Notes: a model not told the origin generated them from the sequence alone. Shown: positions 30,447-41,221, counted from the first letter of the stretch. The stretch: 64,000 nucleotides of DNA from Streptomyces cinnamoneus (GCF_014650495.1 NZ_BMVB01000009.1:1-64000); one strand, 5' to 3'. A program made the numbers and translations.

Positions 30447-32294
30447 TCAACGGTTGGCCGTAGCCTCACTGCCGGCTGTCTCTGCGGCCTCGGCCGCCTC
30501 CGGTGCCCGCTCGCCCGCTGGTGCCTTCGCCGATGCCGACGCCGGCTCCGTCCCGCCGCCCCGTGCCGCATCCGCGCACGCGTACAGCTCCGCGGGCCGC
30601 ACCCCCGCCAGCGCGGCCACCAGGAAGCCGTCCGGCCGCACGACCAGCACGGTGTGGGCGTCCGCCCCGGGATAGCCCTCGGTCACCAGGAGTTCCGCCT
30701 GCAGGGGCAGGGCCGAGACGGCCGCTGCCAGCCGGGGCATCAGCCCGGCCCCCAGCCAGTGCCGCCGCTCCCACACACCCGTACCCGGCGCGACGAGCAC
30801 CACCAGCAGCTTGCCGCCCAGCCGGTCGTGCAGCTGCGTCTCGGAGCCGTCCGGTGCGGTCACCGGCACGTCCGTGACCGGTGCTCCCACGGGCGTCCCG
30901 ACCAGGACCGAGCCTGCGGGCGGTGCGGCCGGCGCCAGGGGCGTATGGGTGTGGGCCTGGGGCGCACCCAGTAGCCCACGCCCCAGATGGCCGTCGGTCA
31001 GCAACACATCGTGGGCGCGCGCCGCGCGCGGCACCACCGTGCGCCGTACCGTGTGCCAGCCGCCCTCCCCGCGCACCGTCGGCAGGGTCCGGTCGGCGGC
31101 ACGCAGCCGTGCCGCGACCGCCTCGCGCCGTTCCGCCTGGTAGCTGTCGAGCAGGGTGTCCGAGGCGCCGTGGTGCCAGGCGAGGGCCAGCTTCCAGGCG
31201 AGGTTCTCCGCGTCCCTCAGCCCTTCGTCGAGCCCCTGCGTGCCCAGCGCCCCGAGCAGATGGGCGGCGTCCCCGGCGAGGAAGGCGCGGCCGCTGCGCC
31301 AGCGGCGCGCGAGGCGGTGGTGCACGGCGTGCACGCCGGTGTCCAGCAGGTCGTACGCCGGCACCTCCCCGCACCACAGGGACAGCGCGTCGCGCACCCG
31401 GGCGAGCAGTGCGTCGGGGGTCACCAGCCGCCCGTCGGACGGCAGGAGCCAGTCGAGCCGCCACACCCCGTCCGGCAACGGGCGGGCCGTCACCTCGTCA
31501 CCGCGCGGGGGCGCACGGTGCAGCACGGCCTCGCCCGGCCACGGCAGTTCGGCGCGGAGTGCGGCGACCGCGTACCGCTCGACGGCCGTACGGCCGGGGA
31601 AGCGCGCGCCCAGCAGTTTGCGCACGACGGACCGGGCGCCGTCGCAGCCGATCAGATAACTGGCGCGCCAGACCGTGCCGTTGTCGCCCCTGGTGTGCAC
31701 GGTGACGCCCGAGGAGTCCTGCTTGAGGAGGGTCAGCCGGCTGTCCTGGACGATCCGCACGTCCGCCTCACCGTCGAGCGCGGCCCGCAACTCGCGCGTC
31801 AGGGCGTGCTGGGGAAGGTGCAGGGGAGACGGTTCTGCTCCCAGGTCCCTTGCGTCCCCGGAGCCCGCGGCGTCACCGAAGTCACCGGACGCGCCGAAGT
31901 CACCGGATTCACCAGCCCCCCCGAAGCCACCGAGTCCCCTGACATCACTGAAGTCGCCGGACTCCCCGCGCTCCAGGAGCTCGTCGTGCTCGCGCTCGTC
32001 CGCCTTCACGCTGCCGGCCGGTGCCGCGAAGGCCACCCGTGCCACCTCGGCCCGGCGCCGCAGCGTGCGCCAGCCCGTCCAGCGCGTGCCCTCCGTCGTG
32101 GCGCACCCCAGGCGCTCCAGCAGGGCGGCCGTCTCCGGTCGCAGGACGGCGGTGCGGGCGAGGCGGCGGTCGTCCTGCCCCGCACTGCCGGGCGGCGCCT
32201 CGTCCAGGACGGTGACGGGCACCTCGTACCGGGCCAGCGCGAGTGCCAGTGTGAGCCCGACCGGCCCGGCCCCGACGACGATCACCGGGTCCAC
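30447..32294 (-). CDS. FAD-dependent aromatic-ring-type monooxygenase
   Basis: The ~615-residue flavoprotein belongs to the PheA/TfdB/RdmE class A hydroxylases. The Rossmann motif VVGAGPVGLTLALALARYE lies at the N-terminus, IGCDGARSVVRKLLG in the middle, GDAAHLLGALGTQGLDEGLRDA binds FAD ribityl, and a C-terminal thioredoxin-like domain follows (about 460-590). A Gly/Ser/Asp-rich insertion of roughly 45 residues (about 105-150) interrupts the region before PLHLPQHALTRELRAAL. The GTG at 32294 (VDPVIVVGAG) is chosen because it begins the fold; an ATG 40 codons upstream is possible. The tail is Ala/Glu-rich. The substrate is unknown. It lies outside any recognisable biosynthetic cluster. Confidence 0.82.
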   Translation of the reverse strand: MDPVIVVGAGPVGLTLALALARYEVPVTVLDEAPPGSAGQDDRRLARTAVLRPETAALLERLGCATTEGTRWTGWRTLRRRAEVARVAFAAPAGSVKADEREHDELLERGESGDFSDVRGLGGFGGAGESGDFGASGDFGDAAGSGDARDLGAEPSPLHLPQHALTRELRAALDGEADVRIVQDSRLTLLKQDSSGVTVHTRGDNGTVWRASYLIGCDGARSVVRKLLGARFPGRTAVERYAVAALRAELPWPGEAVLHRAPPRGDEVTARPLPDGVWRLDWLLPSDGRLVTPDALLARVRDALSLWCGEVPAYDLLDTGVHAVHHRLARRWRSGRAFLAGDAAHLLGALGTQGLDEGLRDAENLAWKLALAWHHGASDTLLDSYQAERREAVAARLRAADRTLPTVRGEGGWHTVRRTVVPRAARAHDVLLTDGHLGRGLLGAPQAHTHTPLAPAAPPAGSVLVGTPVGAPVTDVPVTAPDGSETQLHDRLGGKLLVVLVAPGTGVWERRHWLGAGLMPRLAAAVSALPLQAELLVTEGYPGADAHTVLVVRPDGFLVAALAGVRPAELYACADAARGGGTEPASASAKAPAGERAPEAAEAAETAGSEATANR

Positions 32295-32474
32295 GGCACG
32301 ACTCCCCGGCCCCCGCGGCGGACGACGACGGAGGCCGCGCGGCGCGCGTGGTGCGTACGGGACGTACGGGGACTGGCAGGGGGAAAACGGTGCGCGATCA
32401 CAGAACGTATGCAACCCATTGCCGCAGCGTGCGTCAAGTGATCAGAGGTCCTGCCACGGCGCGCCATGAGCGTG

Positions 32475-32506
32475 CGCCCCGCCGGCCGTAAGCGGCCGAC
32501 GGGGCG
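32475..32506 (-). terminator. Terminator of gluABCD
   Basis: A 13-bp stem with one mismatch (32475-32488 with 32493-32506, loop TAAG) starts 16 bases after the gluD stop. It has no U tract, as is common in streptomycetes. It also lies upstream of the monooxygenase gene. Confidence 0.75.
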
Positions 32507-32521
32507 TCATACCCACGGAAC

Positions 32522-33442
32522 TCACTGGTTGTCGGGCGTTCCCGCGCCGGAGGCGCCCGGGTCCACCCCGGCGGCGCCGTGTGCGGCATCGGTCATGACG
32601 GTTGCGCTGGTGGCCGGCATCGGCGGCGGACTGCCCTTGCGCGAGCGCTTCGTGCGCCGTTCGACCCAGGTGGCGACGGAGGACAGCGCCAGACACAGCA
32701 GGATGTAGATCGAGCCGAAGACGATCACCATCGGGATGAAGGCGTAGACGCCGTTCACGGGCGGGGTCTGCTGGGCGAACGCCTTTCCGACGAACAGCAG
32801 CTCCTCGTACAGGATGATGAATCCCAGTGAGGTGTCCTTGAGGGTCACCACCAGCTGGCTGATGATCGACGGAAGCATCGACCGGACGGCCTGCGGCACG
32901 AGGACGTTCGTCATGACCTGCGTCTTGCGCAGCCCGATCGCGTACGCCGCCTCGCTCTGCCCCTTGGGCACGGCGTTGATGCCGGACCGGAAGATCTCCG
33001 CCTGCACGGAGCCGTTGTAGAGCGTCAGCCCGATCACCAGGGCCCACATGGGGTCCGAGGTGAACACCGCCGCGTACAGCAGGAAGATCATGATGAGCAG
33101 CGGCATGGCCCGGAAGAACTCCACGGCCACCGTCGCCGCCCAGCGGACGGGCTTGTGGTCGGAGAGCCGTGCCGTGGCCAGCACCGTGCCCAGCAGCAGG
33201 GAGAGCACCGCCGCGATGGCGAAGGTCTTCAGCGTCGTCAACAGGCCGTCGACGATGCGCTGCTGGGTGTCGGCGTACTCGTAGTCGTCCCACAGCCCCG
33301 CCTGGAACTGGCCGGTGTCGTCCAGTCGGTAGACGACGAAGGCGAGCAGGCCGACGATGGCCACGGTGGAGACGACGCCGTAGACCCGGTTGCGGGCCCG
33401 TGCCCGGGGGCCGGGCACGTCGTAGAGGACGCTGCCGCTCAT
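32522..33442 (-). CDS. gluD: Glutamate ABC transporter permease GluD
   Basis: This 306-residue polar amino acid permease pairs with GluC to form the membrane channel. It has several membrane segments (VYGVVSTVAIVGLLAFVVYRL; LLIMIFLLYAAVF; AFIPMVIVFGSIYILLCLAL) and the His/Glu/Gln/Arg-opine TM1 family EAA loop (SEAAYAIGLRKTQVMTNVLVPQAVRSMLPSI). The last ~35 residues are Ala/Gly/Thr/Pro-rich and nonconserved. ATG overlaps the gluC stop. Role and name follow the gluABCD order known in Corynebacterium and Streptomyces. Confidence 0.93.
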   Translation of the reverse strand: MSGSVLYDVPGPRARARNRVYGVVSTVAIVGLLAFVVYRLDDTGQFQAGLWDDYEYADTQQRIVDGLLTTLKTFAIAAVLSLLLGTVLATARLSDHKPVRWAATVAVEFFRAMPLLIMIFLLYAAVFTSDPMWALVIGLTLYNGSVQAEIFRSGINAVPKGQSEAAYAIGLRKTQVMTNVLVPQAVRSMLPSIISQLVVTLKDTSLGFIILYEELLFVGKAFAQQTPPVNGVYAFIPMVIVFGSIYILLCLALSSVATWVERRTKRSRKGSPPPMPATSATVMTDAAHGAAGVDPGASGAGTPDNQ

Positions 33443-34089
33443 CGGGCCACCGCCAGTCGGTTTTCCAGCAGCCGGAAGAGGCCGCTGATGGTGAACGTGA
33501 TGATGATGTAGCAGAGCGCGATCCAGGCGAAGATCACATAGATGTCGTAGCCCGAGGCGGCGTTGAGCGTCTTCTGCACGGAGCCGAGCTCGGTGACGTT
33601 GAAGCCCGAGGCGATCGCCGTGTTCTTCGCCAGGGCGATCATCAGGCTCCCGATGGGCGGGATCGCCGTCCGGGCCGCCTGCGGCAGGACGATCTGCCCC
33701 AGGGTCTGGTTGAAGGTCATCCCGAGGGAACGGGCCGCCTCCGCCTGGCCCACCGGCACGGTGTTGATGCCGGAGCGGATGGCCTCGCATATGAAGGCCG
33801 AGGTGTAGCACCCCAGGGCCATCACGGCGAGCCAGAAGGAGTCCCACCCCTTCAGGCCGAGCGCGGGCAGCCCCAGGGTGACGGCCAGGAACAGCAGCAC
33901 CAGCGGGGTGTTGCGCAGCAGCGTCACCCATACGGTGCCGAAGACGCGCAGCGCGGGCACCGGAGAGACGCGGAACGCCGCGACCAGGGTGCCCAGCACC
34001 AGGGCGAGCAGCGCGCTGAGCGCCGTCAGTTCGACGGTGCCGACGAAACCTTCGCGGAACATCGCGAAGTTGTCCGACAGAACGTTCAA
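33439..34089 (-). CDS. gluC: Glutamate ABC transporter permease GluC
   Basis: The 216-residue permease has the same fold as GluD without the N-terminal extension. FVGTVELTALSALLALVLGTLV begins the first membrane segment, and EAARSLGMTFNQTLGQIVLPQAARTAIPPI is the ATPase-contacting EAA loop. NTPLVLLFLAVTLGLP and FAWIALCYIIITFTISGLF are further spans. It begins 48 bases after gluB and its stop overlaps gluD. Confidence 0.93.
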   Translation of the reverse strand: MNVLSDNFAMFREGFVGTVELTALSALLALVLGTLVAAFRVSPVPALRVFGTVWVTLLRNTPLVLLFLAVTLGLPALGLKGWDSFWLAVMALGCYTSAFICEAIRSGINTVPVGQAEAARSLGMTFNQTLGQIVLPQAARTAIPPIGSLMIALAKNTAIASGFNVTELGSVQKTLNAASGYDIYVIFAWIALCYIIITFTISGLFRLLENRLAVAR

Positions 34090-34137
34090 GTCACTTCTCC
34101 GGGAATCGCGTGGCGGTCATACGGCACCGATTGCCGG

Positions 34138-35061
34138 TCAGTAGCGCTGGATCGCGGGCGGCGTCGCGGACGACCCGGACAGGCCCAGCGTGGCGTCGTA
34201 CGCCTTCTTCCAGTCGCCGTTCTGCACGTGCGCTTCGAGGGCCTTGTTGACCGCCTCGCGCAGCGCCGCGTCCTCCTTCTTCAGGCCGATGCCGTAGGGC
34301 TCCTTGGAGAAGGGGTTGCCGACGACCTTCAGGGCGCCCTTGTTCTCGGCCGCGTAGCCCTTGAGGATCGAGTCGTCCGTGGTGACCGCGTCGACCGAGC
34401 CGTTGACCAGGTCCTGCACGCAGAGCTGGTAGCCCTGCTGGGCCTTGGCCTCGGCGACGCCGTACTGGGGCTCCTTGATCCGCTTGAGCGGGGTGGAACC
34501 GGTCGCCGAGCAGACCTTCTTGCCCTTGAGGTCGTCCGGGCCCTTGATGCTGCTGTCCGCCTTGACGAGCAGGTCCTGGCCGGCCTCGTAGTACGGGCCG
34601 GCGAAGCCGACCTGCTTCTTGCGCTCGTCGTTGATCGTGTACGTGCCGACGTAGAGGTCGACGCCGCCGCTGGCGATCTGCGTCTCGCGCGCCTCGGAGG
34701 GCACGGTCTTGAACTTGATGTGCGCCTCGTCGAAGCCGAGGTCCGCCGCGATCATGCGGGCGATCTCCACGTCGAAGCCCGAACGCTTCTTGGTGCCGGG
34801 GTTCTCGTAGCCGAGGCCGGGCTGATCGGCCTTGGTGCCGATCGTGATCTCCTTGCCCTTGATCTTCTCGAAGACCGGGGAGTCCTTGACGTCGGCGGCG
34901 GTGTTCACCTTGTACGCCGGCAGCGCCGACGCCGACGCGCTGCCGCTCGCCTTGTCGCCGTCCTTGGTGTCGTCGGGGCTGCCCGACTTGCCGCAGGCGG
35001 TCGCGGTCGCGGCGAGCGCCAGCACCACGGCGGCCGCTGCGGCGGTGTTGCGGAGCTTCAT
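34138..35061 (-). CDS. gluB: Glutamate-binding lipoprotein GluB
   Basis: The 307-residue extracellular binding lipoprotein captures glutamate for the transporter. The signal peptide MKLRNTAAAAAVVLALAATA ends in a lipobox with the lipidated cysteine in TATACGKSG. Family 3 binding-protein motifs follow: EITIGTKADQPGLGYENPG, SGFDVEIARMIAADLGF, VDLYVGTYTINDERKKQVGF and DDLKGKKVCSATGSTPLKRI. ATG at 35061 is preferred over 35070, since AAAGGA is then at a proper distance. A 211-bp gap with a hairpin separates it from gluA. Confidence 0.94.
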   Translation of the reverse strand: MKLRNTAAAAAVVLALAATATACGKSGSPDDTKDGDKASGSASASALPAYKVNTAADVKDSPVFEKIKGKEITIGTKADQPGLGYENPGTKKRSGFDVEIARMIAADLGFDEAHIKFKTVPSEARETQIASGGVDLYVGTYTINDERKKQVGFAGPYYEAGQDLLVKADSSIKGPDDLKGKKVCSATGSTPLKRIKEPQYGVAEAKAQQGYQLCVQDLVNGSVDAVTTDDSILKGYAAENKGALKVVGNPFSKEPYGIGLKKEDAALREAVNKALEAHVQNGDWKKAYDATLGLSGSSATPPAIQRY

Positions 35062-35212
35062 GAAGAACATCCTTTGCGTCTGCGCCTGCGGGGCGTCGGG
35101 TGGCGGTGTGGCGGCAAAACCATGGGAATCGACAGAAATCAAGAGAAAAAAGTCGATAGAAAAGGGTGTGAAGGGAAAGCGGGCGGGAAGCGGTCGGCGC
35201 ATCCGGCCCGGC

Positions 35213-35237
35213 CCGGCCGGATCGACGATCCGGCCGG
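35213..35237 (-). promoter_or_regulatory. Hairpin between gluA and gluB
   Basis: An 11-bp perfect stem (CCGGCCGGATC with GATCCGGCCGG, loop GAC) lies 36 bases after the gluA stop. It may protect the gluA 3' end or cause partial termination, setting unequal amounts of ATPase and binding protein. Confidence 0.55.
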
Positions 35238-35272
35238 CGCGGTGAGACGGGGTGGGGCAGAGCGGGGCGGGC

Positions 35273-36049
<777 letters not shown>

Positions 36050-36304
36050 CGGCGTTCCTCGCTCCGTCCTCCTCGATTGGGGTGGACCTTAATGAGCCGC
36101 AACGACCAGCGTCATTACATCTGAGCTGAAATTGAGCATAACGATCCGGCTTCAAGCGGACACTCTGCGTCAACACGCGCGCGAGGGGTCCACGGGCGTA
36201 CCGGCTGCATAACGGAACCCGTTCCACGGGCAGGAACCCCTTGACGCGGGCGGCGGTCATCAGCGTGGATGCGGTGTTGCCGCACCTGCGCCCGGAGGGG
36301 GCCG

Positions 36305-37009
36305 ATGAGACTGCTGCTCGTGGAGGACGACGACCATGTCGCCGCCGCCCTGTCGGCCGTGCTGGCCCGGCACGGGTTCCACGTCACGCACGCCCGGAGC
36401 GGCGAGGAGGCACTGCAGGCCCTGCTGCCGGACGTCGGCGCCCCGTTCGGCGTCGTCCTGCTCGACCTCGGCCTGCCCGACCAGGACGGGTTCGAGGTCT
36501 GCGGCAAGATCCGCAAGCGCACGGCCACGCCCGTCATCATGGTCACGGCCCGCTCCGACACCCGCTCGAAGATCCACGGCCTGAACCTCGGAGCCGACGA
36601 CTACGTCGTCAAGCCCTACGACACGGGAGAGCTGCTCGCCCGCATCCACGCCGTCGCCCGGCGCACCCCGCACACCGAGGGCGCGCCCGGCCAGCAGCCC
36701 GAGGCCGACGGCCCGAACGCCCTGCTCCTGGGCCCCCTGACCATCGAGGTCCCCAACCGGCGGGTGTCCGTGGACGGCGCCGCCGTCCCCCTCACCCGCA
36801 AGGAGTTCGACCTGCTGGCGCTGCTCGCCCAGCGGCCCGGCGTGGTCTTCCGCCGCGAACAGATCATCAGCGAGGTGTGGCAGACCAGTTGGGAGGGGAC
36901 CGGGCGCACCCTGGAGGTGCACATCGCCTCGCTCCGCTCCAAGCTGCGGATGCCCGCGCTGATCGAGACGGTCCGCGGCGTCGGCTACAAAATCGTCGTC
37001 CCGGCGTGA
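36305..37009 (+). CDS. gluR: OmpR-family response regulator GluR
   Basis: The 234-residue regulator has a receiver (LLLVEDDD, phospho-acceptor Asp54 in LLDLGLPDQDG, Lys103 in VVKPYD) and an OmpR-type winged helix (LTRKEFDLLALLAQRPG through RTLEVHIASLRSKLR and ETVRGVGYKI). In S. coelicolor the pair next to gluABCD is GluR-GluK, a glutamate-sensing system that controls the transporter; identity here rests on the same divergent arrangement. ATG at 36305 follows GGAGGGGG. gluK starts 15 bases later. Confidence 0.9.
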   Translation: MRLLLVEDDDHVAAALSAVLARHGFHVTHARSGEEALQALLPDVGAPFGVVLLDLGLPDQDGFEVCGKIRKRTATPVIMVTARSDTRSKIHGLNLGADDYVVKPYDTGELLARIHAVARRTPHTEGAPGQQPEADGPNALLLGPLTIEVPNRRVSVDGAAVPLTRKEFDLLALLAQRPGVVFRREQIISEVWQTSWEGTGRTLEVHIASLRSKLRMPALIETVRGVGYKIVVPA

Positions 37010-37024
37010 GGACAGTACGAGCCC

Positions 37025-38443
37025 GTGCGCACCCGACTCCTCCCCCTGCTCATCGTCCTCATGGCGGGCGTCTTACTGGCCCTCGGCTTCCCCCTCGCCG
37101 CCGGCATGGCGGCCGTGGAACAGCAACAGGTGGTCGTCGACCGCATCGACGACACCGCCCGGTTCGCCTCCCTCGCCCAGTACGTCACCGCCCAGCCCTT
37201 CGAACCGGCCGACCAGGCCGACGGACGGTTCCTGACGCTCCGCTCCGAGCTGGACCGGTACGAGGACCTCTACGGCATAAGAGCCGGTGTCTTCTACCGC
37301 AGCGGCAAGGCCATGGCCGCCGCCCCCGCCGACTGGGCCCTGCCGCCCGAGGGGGAGGGCAGGCGGGCCTTCCAGGAGGCGCTCGCCGGGCGGCGCAGTC
37401 GGGACCCCGGCCAGGTGTGGCCCTGGCGGCACAGCCGCCTCACCGTCGCCTCGCCCGTCATCCGTGACGGTGACGTCGTCGCCGTCGTGGTCACCGAATC
37501 ACCCACCGGACAGCTGCGCTCCCGCATCCTCCACCAGTGGCTGCTGCTCGCCGCCGGCGAGACCGCCGCCATGCTCGTCGCGGTGGGAGCGGCCTTCCGG
37601 CTCACCGGCTGGGTGCTCAAGCCCGTACGCACCCTCGACGTCGCGGCCCACGACATAGCGACCGGCCGGATGAACTCCCGCGTGGCGGCCGACAGCGGAC
37701 CGCCCGAACTGCGCCGCCTGGCCCGCTCGTTCAACGAGATGGCCGACAACGTCGAGAACGTCCTGGACCAGCAGCGCGCCTTCGTCGCCGACGCCTCGCA
37801 CCAGCTGCGCAACCCCCTGTCCGCCCTGTTGCTGCGCATCGACCTGCTGGCCCTCGACCTCCCCGAGGGGCACGGCGAGGTCGCCTCCGTCCAGGCCGAG
37901 GGCAAACGGCTGGCACGGGTCCTGGACGACCTTCTCGACCTGGCGCTGGCCGAGCACGACCCCGGCGACCCCCAGCTCACCGACATAGCCGAGATCGTCA
38001 CCGACCGGGTGGGCGCCTGGTCGCCGGTCGCCGACCGGGAGCGGGTCTCCCTCACCTACCGCGGCCCGGCCGCCGCGACCGGCTGGGCCGATCCCATAGC
38101 CCTCTCCAGCGCCCTCGACGCGGTCGTCGACAACGCCCTGAAGTTCACCCCCGAGCACGCGCGCGTGGAGGTGACCGTCGGCGTCGACGGCGACCGTGTG
38201 CACATCGCCGTCGCCGACGGCGGCCCCGGCCTGACCGAGGAGGAGCTCACCCGCATCGGCGACCGCTTCTGGCGCAGCAACCGCCACCAGAACGTCTCCG
38301 GCTCGGGGCTCGGCCTGTCCATCTCGCGGGCCCTCCTCGCCGCGACCGGCGCCACGCTCTCGTACGAGCACAACCGCCCCACCGGGCTGCGCGCCACCAT
38401 CGTCGTGCCCCGCGACGGCGGGCCCGCCGCGCACGACGGCTGA
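37025..38443 (+). CDS. gluK: Sensor histidine kinase GluK
   Basis: The 472-residue membrane kinase has a first span at about 6-28 ([19 protein letters not shown]), an extracellular sensor of about 140 residues, a second span at about 172-193, HAMP, HisKA with His259 ([13 protein letters not shown]), and an HATPase domain ([29 protein letters not shown]). Starts with GTG 15 bases after gluR, so both are cotranscribed. Its sensor region is not a recognised ligand fold. It is convergent with an orphan TAXI binding protein, with 49 bp between stops. Confidence 0.9.
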   Translation: MRTRLLPLLIVLMAGVLLALGFPLAAGMAAVEQQQVVVDRIDDTARFASLAQYVTAQPFEPADQADGRFLTLRSELDRYEDLYGIRAGVFYRSGKAMAAAPADWALPPEGEGRRAFQEALAGRRSRDPGQVWPWRHSRLTVASPVIRDGDVVAVVVTESPTGQLRSRILHQWLLLAAGETAAMLVAVGAAFRLTGWVLKPVRTLDVAAHDIATGRMNSRVAADSGPPELRRLARSFNEMADNVENVLDQQRAFVADASHQLRNPLSALLLRIDLLALDLPEGHGEVASVQAEGKRLARVLDDLLDLALAEHDPGDPQLTDIAEIVTDRVGAWSPVADRERVSLTYRGPAAATGWADPIALSSALDAVVDNALKFTPEHARVEVTVGVDGDRVHIAVADGGPGLTEEELTRIGDRFWRSNRHQNVSGSGLGLSISRALLAATGATLSYEHNRPTGLRATIVVPRDGGPAAHDG

Positions 38444-38492
38444 GACGCGACGGCTGCGGCACGACGGCCAAGACGCGTCGCCGGGCGGAGGT

Positions 38493-39491
38493 TTACGGCT
38501 TGATCGACACGTAATAGCGACGGGCGCCGTCGTGCAGGGGGAGCGGGTTGGTGAAGACGGCCGTCCGCAGGTCCACCTTCTGCGCGGCATGGATCTTGAC
38601 GCCGATGCGGTCACGGCTGCGTATCACCGTGCGGGTGATGCTCTCCGTGAGGTCGGCGTCGGTGTCGTCGAGGGTCACGAGGAGGTTGGCGACCGCGACC
38701 GTCTTGACCACCTGGGTGGCGCGCAGCTCCGGATAGGCGTCCGCCGGCATCATCGCGGCCCGGTAGAAGCGCGTCTCCGCCCCCATGGCGTGCAGGTCGC
38801 CGATCAGGTCGCCCAGCTGCACCAGCCGGATCGGCAGCCGCCGCCCCAGGGACTGCACGGCGGTCGTCGGCAGCCCGCCGGACCAGAAGAAGGCGTCGAT
38901 CTCGCCCTTCTCCAGCAGCCCCGGCATCCGGTCGATGCCCACCCGCACGGGGGTGATGTCCGTCGTGAGGTCCAGCCCCGCGGCCTTCAGCAGCCGCTTG
39001 GTGATCAGCTGCACGCCGGAGCCGTTCGCCCCCACGCCCACCCGCAGCCCCTTGAGGTCCCGTGTCGACTCCACGGGCGAGTCCTTGCGCACCACCAGCT
39101 GCATGTAGTCGTCGTACAGCCGCGCGCACGCGCGCAGTCGCTCCGCGCCCGGCTGCCGGTTCTCCCGGTAGGTCGCCACCGCGTCCGCGGTGGCGATGGT
39201 GAAGTCCACACTGCCGCTCGTCAGCTGCCGCAGGTTGTCCAGCGAGCCCTGGCTGCGCCGCAGCTCCACCTCCAGGGCCGGCAGGTCCTGGCCCAGGTCC
39301 TCCTTGAGAAGGGCGCCGTACTTGGCGTAGACCCCGGTCGGCACGCCCGTCGCCACCGTGATCCGGCCGCTGGGCGACGGCCCCGCGTCCGGCGGCAGCA
39401 GCCACCACATGAGCAGCGCGAGCACGGCGGCGGCCACCGCACCCGTCCGCACGGTGCGGCGCCTGCCGGGGCGCGGAAGTCGGGGGGCCAT
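38493..39491 (-). CDS. Orphan TAXI-family substrate-binding protein
   Basis: The 332-residue product is a TAXI-type binding protein of TRAP transporters: [51 protein letters not shown] and [18 protein letters not shown] match the family in order. The N-terminus is basic with one hydrophobic segment ([19 protein letters not shown]) and no lipobox, so it is probably membrane-anchored outside the cell. No TRAP membrane subunits are encoded nearby. Some TAXI proteins bind glutamate or related acids, and its neighbours are a glutamate transporter and sensor. Convergent with gluK and divergent from miaB (141 bp). Confidence 0.85.
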   Translation of the reverse strand: MAPRLPRPGRRRTVRTGAVAAAVLALLMWWLLPPDAGPSPSGRITVATGVPTGVYAKYGALLKEDLGQDLPALEVELRRSQGSLDNLRQLTSGSVDFTIATADAVATYRENRQPGAERLRACARLYDDYMQLVVRKDSPVESTRDLKGLRVGVGANGSGVQLITKRLLKAAGLDLTTDITPVRVGIDRMPGLLEKGEIDAFFWSGGLPTTAVQSLGRRLPIRLVQLGDLIGDLHAMGAETRFYRAAMMPADAYPELRATQVVKTVAVANLLVTLDDTDADLTESITRTVIRSRDRIGVKIHAAQKVDLRTAVFTNPLPLHDGARRYYVSIKP

Positions 39492-39632
39492 GGGCGGATC
39501 CTGCCAGCCCGCTCCCGCGCGGGCCAGGGTTCGCGCGAGAGACGGACGGACGGTATGGAACGGGGCCGGGGCCCGGGAGGCAAGAACGGAGGAGCGGTCT
39601 GTCGGGGCGACCACGTACCCTGGTCGATTGAG

Positions 39633-41129
39633 ATGAGTGCGAAGACATACGAGGTGCGCACCTACGGGTGCCAGATGAACGTCCATGACTCCGAGCGGCT
39701 GTCCGGCCTGCTGGAGGACGCGGGCTACGTCCGCGCGCCCGAGGGCACCGCCGAAGGCGACGCCGACGTCGTCGTCTTCAACACCTGCGCGGTGCGGGAG
39801 AACGCCGACAACAAGCTGTACGGCAACCTCGGCCGGCTGGCCCCGATGAAGACGAAGCGGCCCGGCATGCAGATCGCCGTCGGCGGCTGCCTCGCCCAGA
39901 AGGACCGCGACACGATCGTCAAGCGGGCCCCCTGGGTCGACGTCGTCTTCGGTACCCACAACATCGGCAAGCTGCCCGTGCTGCTGGAGCGCGCCCGCAT
40001 CCAGGAAGAAGCACAGGTCGAGATCGCCGAGTCGCTGGAGGCGTTCCCCTCGACGCTGCCCACGCGGCGCGAGAGCGCGTACGCGGCCTGGGTCTCCATC
40101 TCCGTCGGCTGCAACAACACCTGCACGTTCTGCATCGTCCCGGCGCTGCGCGGCAAGGAGAAGGACCGCCGCACGGGCGACATCCTCGCCGAGATCGAGG
40201 CGCTCGTCGCCGAGGGCGTCAGCGAGATCACCCTGCTCGGCCAGAACGTCAACGCCTACGGCTCCGACATCGGCGACCGCGAGGCGTTCTCCAAGCTCCT
40301 GCGCGCCTGCGGGAAGATCGAGGGCCTGGAGCGGGTCCGCTTCACCTCCCCGCACCCCCGCGACTTCACCGACGACGTGATCGCCGCGATGGCCGAGACG
40401 CCCAACGTGATGCACCAGCTGCACATGCCGCTGCAGTCCGGCTCGGACACGGTGCTCAAGGCGATGCGCCGCTCGTACCGCCAGGAGCGCTTCCTCGGCA
40501 TCATCGAGAAGGTGCGCGCCGCCATGCCGGACGCCGCCATCTCCACCGACATCATCGTGGGCTTCCCCGGCGAGACCGAGGAGGACTTCGAGCAGACCAT
40601 GCACGTGGTGCGCGAGGCCCGCTTCGCCAACGCCTTCACGTTCCAGTACTCCAAGCGCCCGGGCACCCCGGCGGCGACCATGGAGGGGCAGATCCCCAAG
40701 GAGGTCGTGCAGGCGCGCTACGAGCGCCTGGTGGCCCTCCAGGAGGAGATCTCCTGGGACGAGAACAAGAAGCAGGTCGGCCGCACGCTCGACGTCATGG
40801 TCGCCGAGGGCGAGGGCCGCAAGGACGGCGCCACCCGCCGCCTGTCGGGCCGTGCCCCCGACAACCGCCTCGTGCACTTCACCCAGCCCGAGGAGCCGGT
40901 CCGCCCGGGCGACGTGGTGACCGTCGAGATCACCTACGCCGCCCCGCACCACCTGCTCGCCGAGGGTCCCGCCAAGGCCGTGCGCCGCACGCGCGCGGGC
41001 GACGCGTGGGAGAAGCGCACCGCCGCCGCGGCCGCCAAGCCGGCCGGTGTCATGCTCGGCATCCCGACGATCGGCGCCCCGGCGCCGACGCCCGCCCCCG
41101 CGGCCCCCGGCTGCGGCGGCTGCGAGTGA
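39633..41129 (+). CDS. miaB: tRNA-2-methylthio-N6-dimethylallyladenosine synthase MiaB
   Basis: This 498-residue radical-SAM enzyme methylthiolates i6A37 in tRNAs after MiaA (42.8 kb). UPF0004 cysteines are in [24 protein letters not shown] and VGGCLAQKD; the radical-SAM triad is [14 protein letters not shown]-type [18 protein letters not shown] and a TRAM domain (about 375-440) follow. The C-terminal ~60 residues are Ala/Pro-rich and end in CGGCE. ATG at 39633 (MSAKTYEV) fits the family start. TACCCT lies 11 bases upstream, so the leader is very short. Confidence 0.96.
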   Translation: MSAKTYEVRTYGCQMNVHDSERLSGLLEDAGYVRAPEGTAEGDADVVVFNTCAVRENADNKLYGNLGRLAPMKTKRPGMQIAVGGCLAQKDRDTIVKRAPWVDVVFGTHNIGKLPVLLERARIQEEAQVEIAESLEAFPSTLPTRRESAYAAWVSISVGCNNTCTFCIVPALRGKEKDRRTGDILAEIEALVAEGVSEITLLGQNVNAYGSDIGDREAFSKLLRACGKIEGLERVRFTSPHPRDFTDDVIAAMAETPNVMHQLHMPLQSGSDTVLKAMRRSYRQERFLGIIEKVRAAMPDAAISTDIIVGFPGETEEDFEQTMHVVREARFANAFTFQYSKRPGTPAATMEGQIPKEVVQARYERLVALQEEISWDENKKQVGRTLDVMVAEGEGRKDGATRRLSGRAPDNRLVHFTQPEEPVRPGDVVTVEITYAAPHHLLAEGPAKAVRRTRAGDAWEKRTAAAAAKPAGVMLGIPTIGAPAPTPAPAAPGCGGCE

Positions 41130-41163
41130 CACCACCCCCGTCGGCCAGCACTGGCTGAACCTG

Positions 41164-41208
41164 CGCCCCGCCGTGGGCCCGCTCAAGCAGCGGGCGCACG
41201 GCGGGGCG
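41164..41208 (+). terminator. Strong hairpin after miaB
   Basis: A 12-bp outer stem (41164-41175 with 41197-41208) continues, after one mismatch, into a 7-bp inner stem (41177-41183 with 41189-41195) and a five-base loop. No U tract follows. It ends 13 bases before the next start codon. Confidence 0.8.
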
Positions 41209-41214
41209 TATCGT
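41209..41214 (+). promoter_or_regulatory. Candidate -10 hexamer directly after the miaB hairpin (leaderless)
   Basis: TATCGT directly abuts the terminator-like hairpin and ends seven bases before the next ATG, predicting transcription from the start codon itself. Any -35 would lie within the hairpin's descending arm. Confidence 0.5.
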
Positions 41215-41221
41215 TCCCGCC

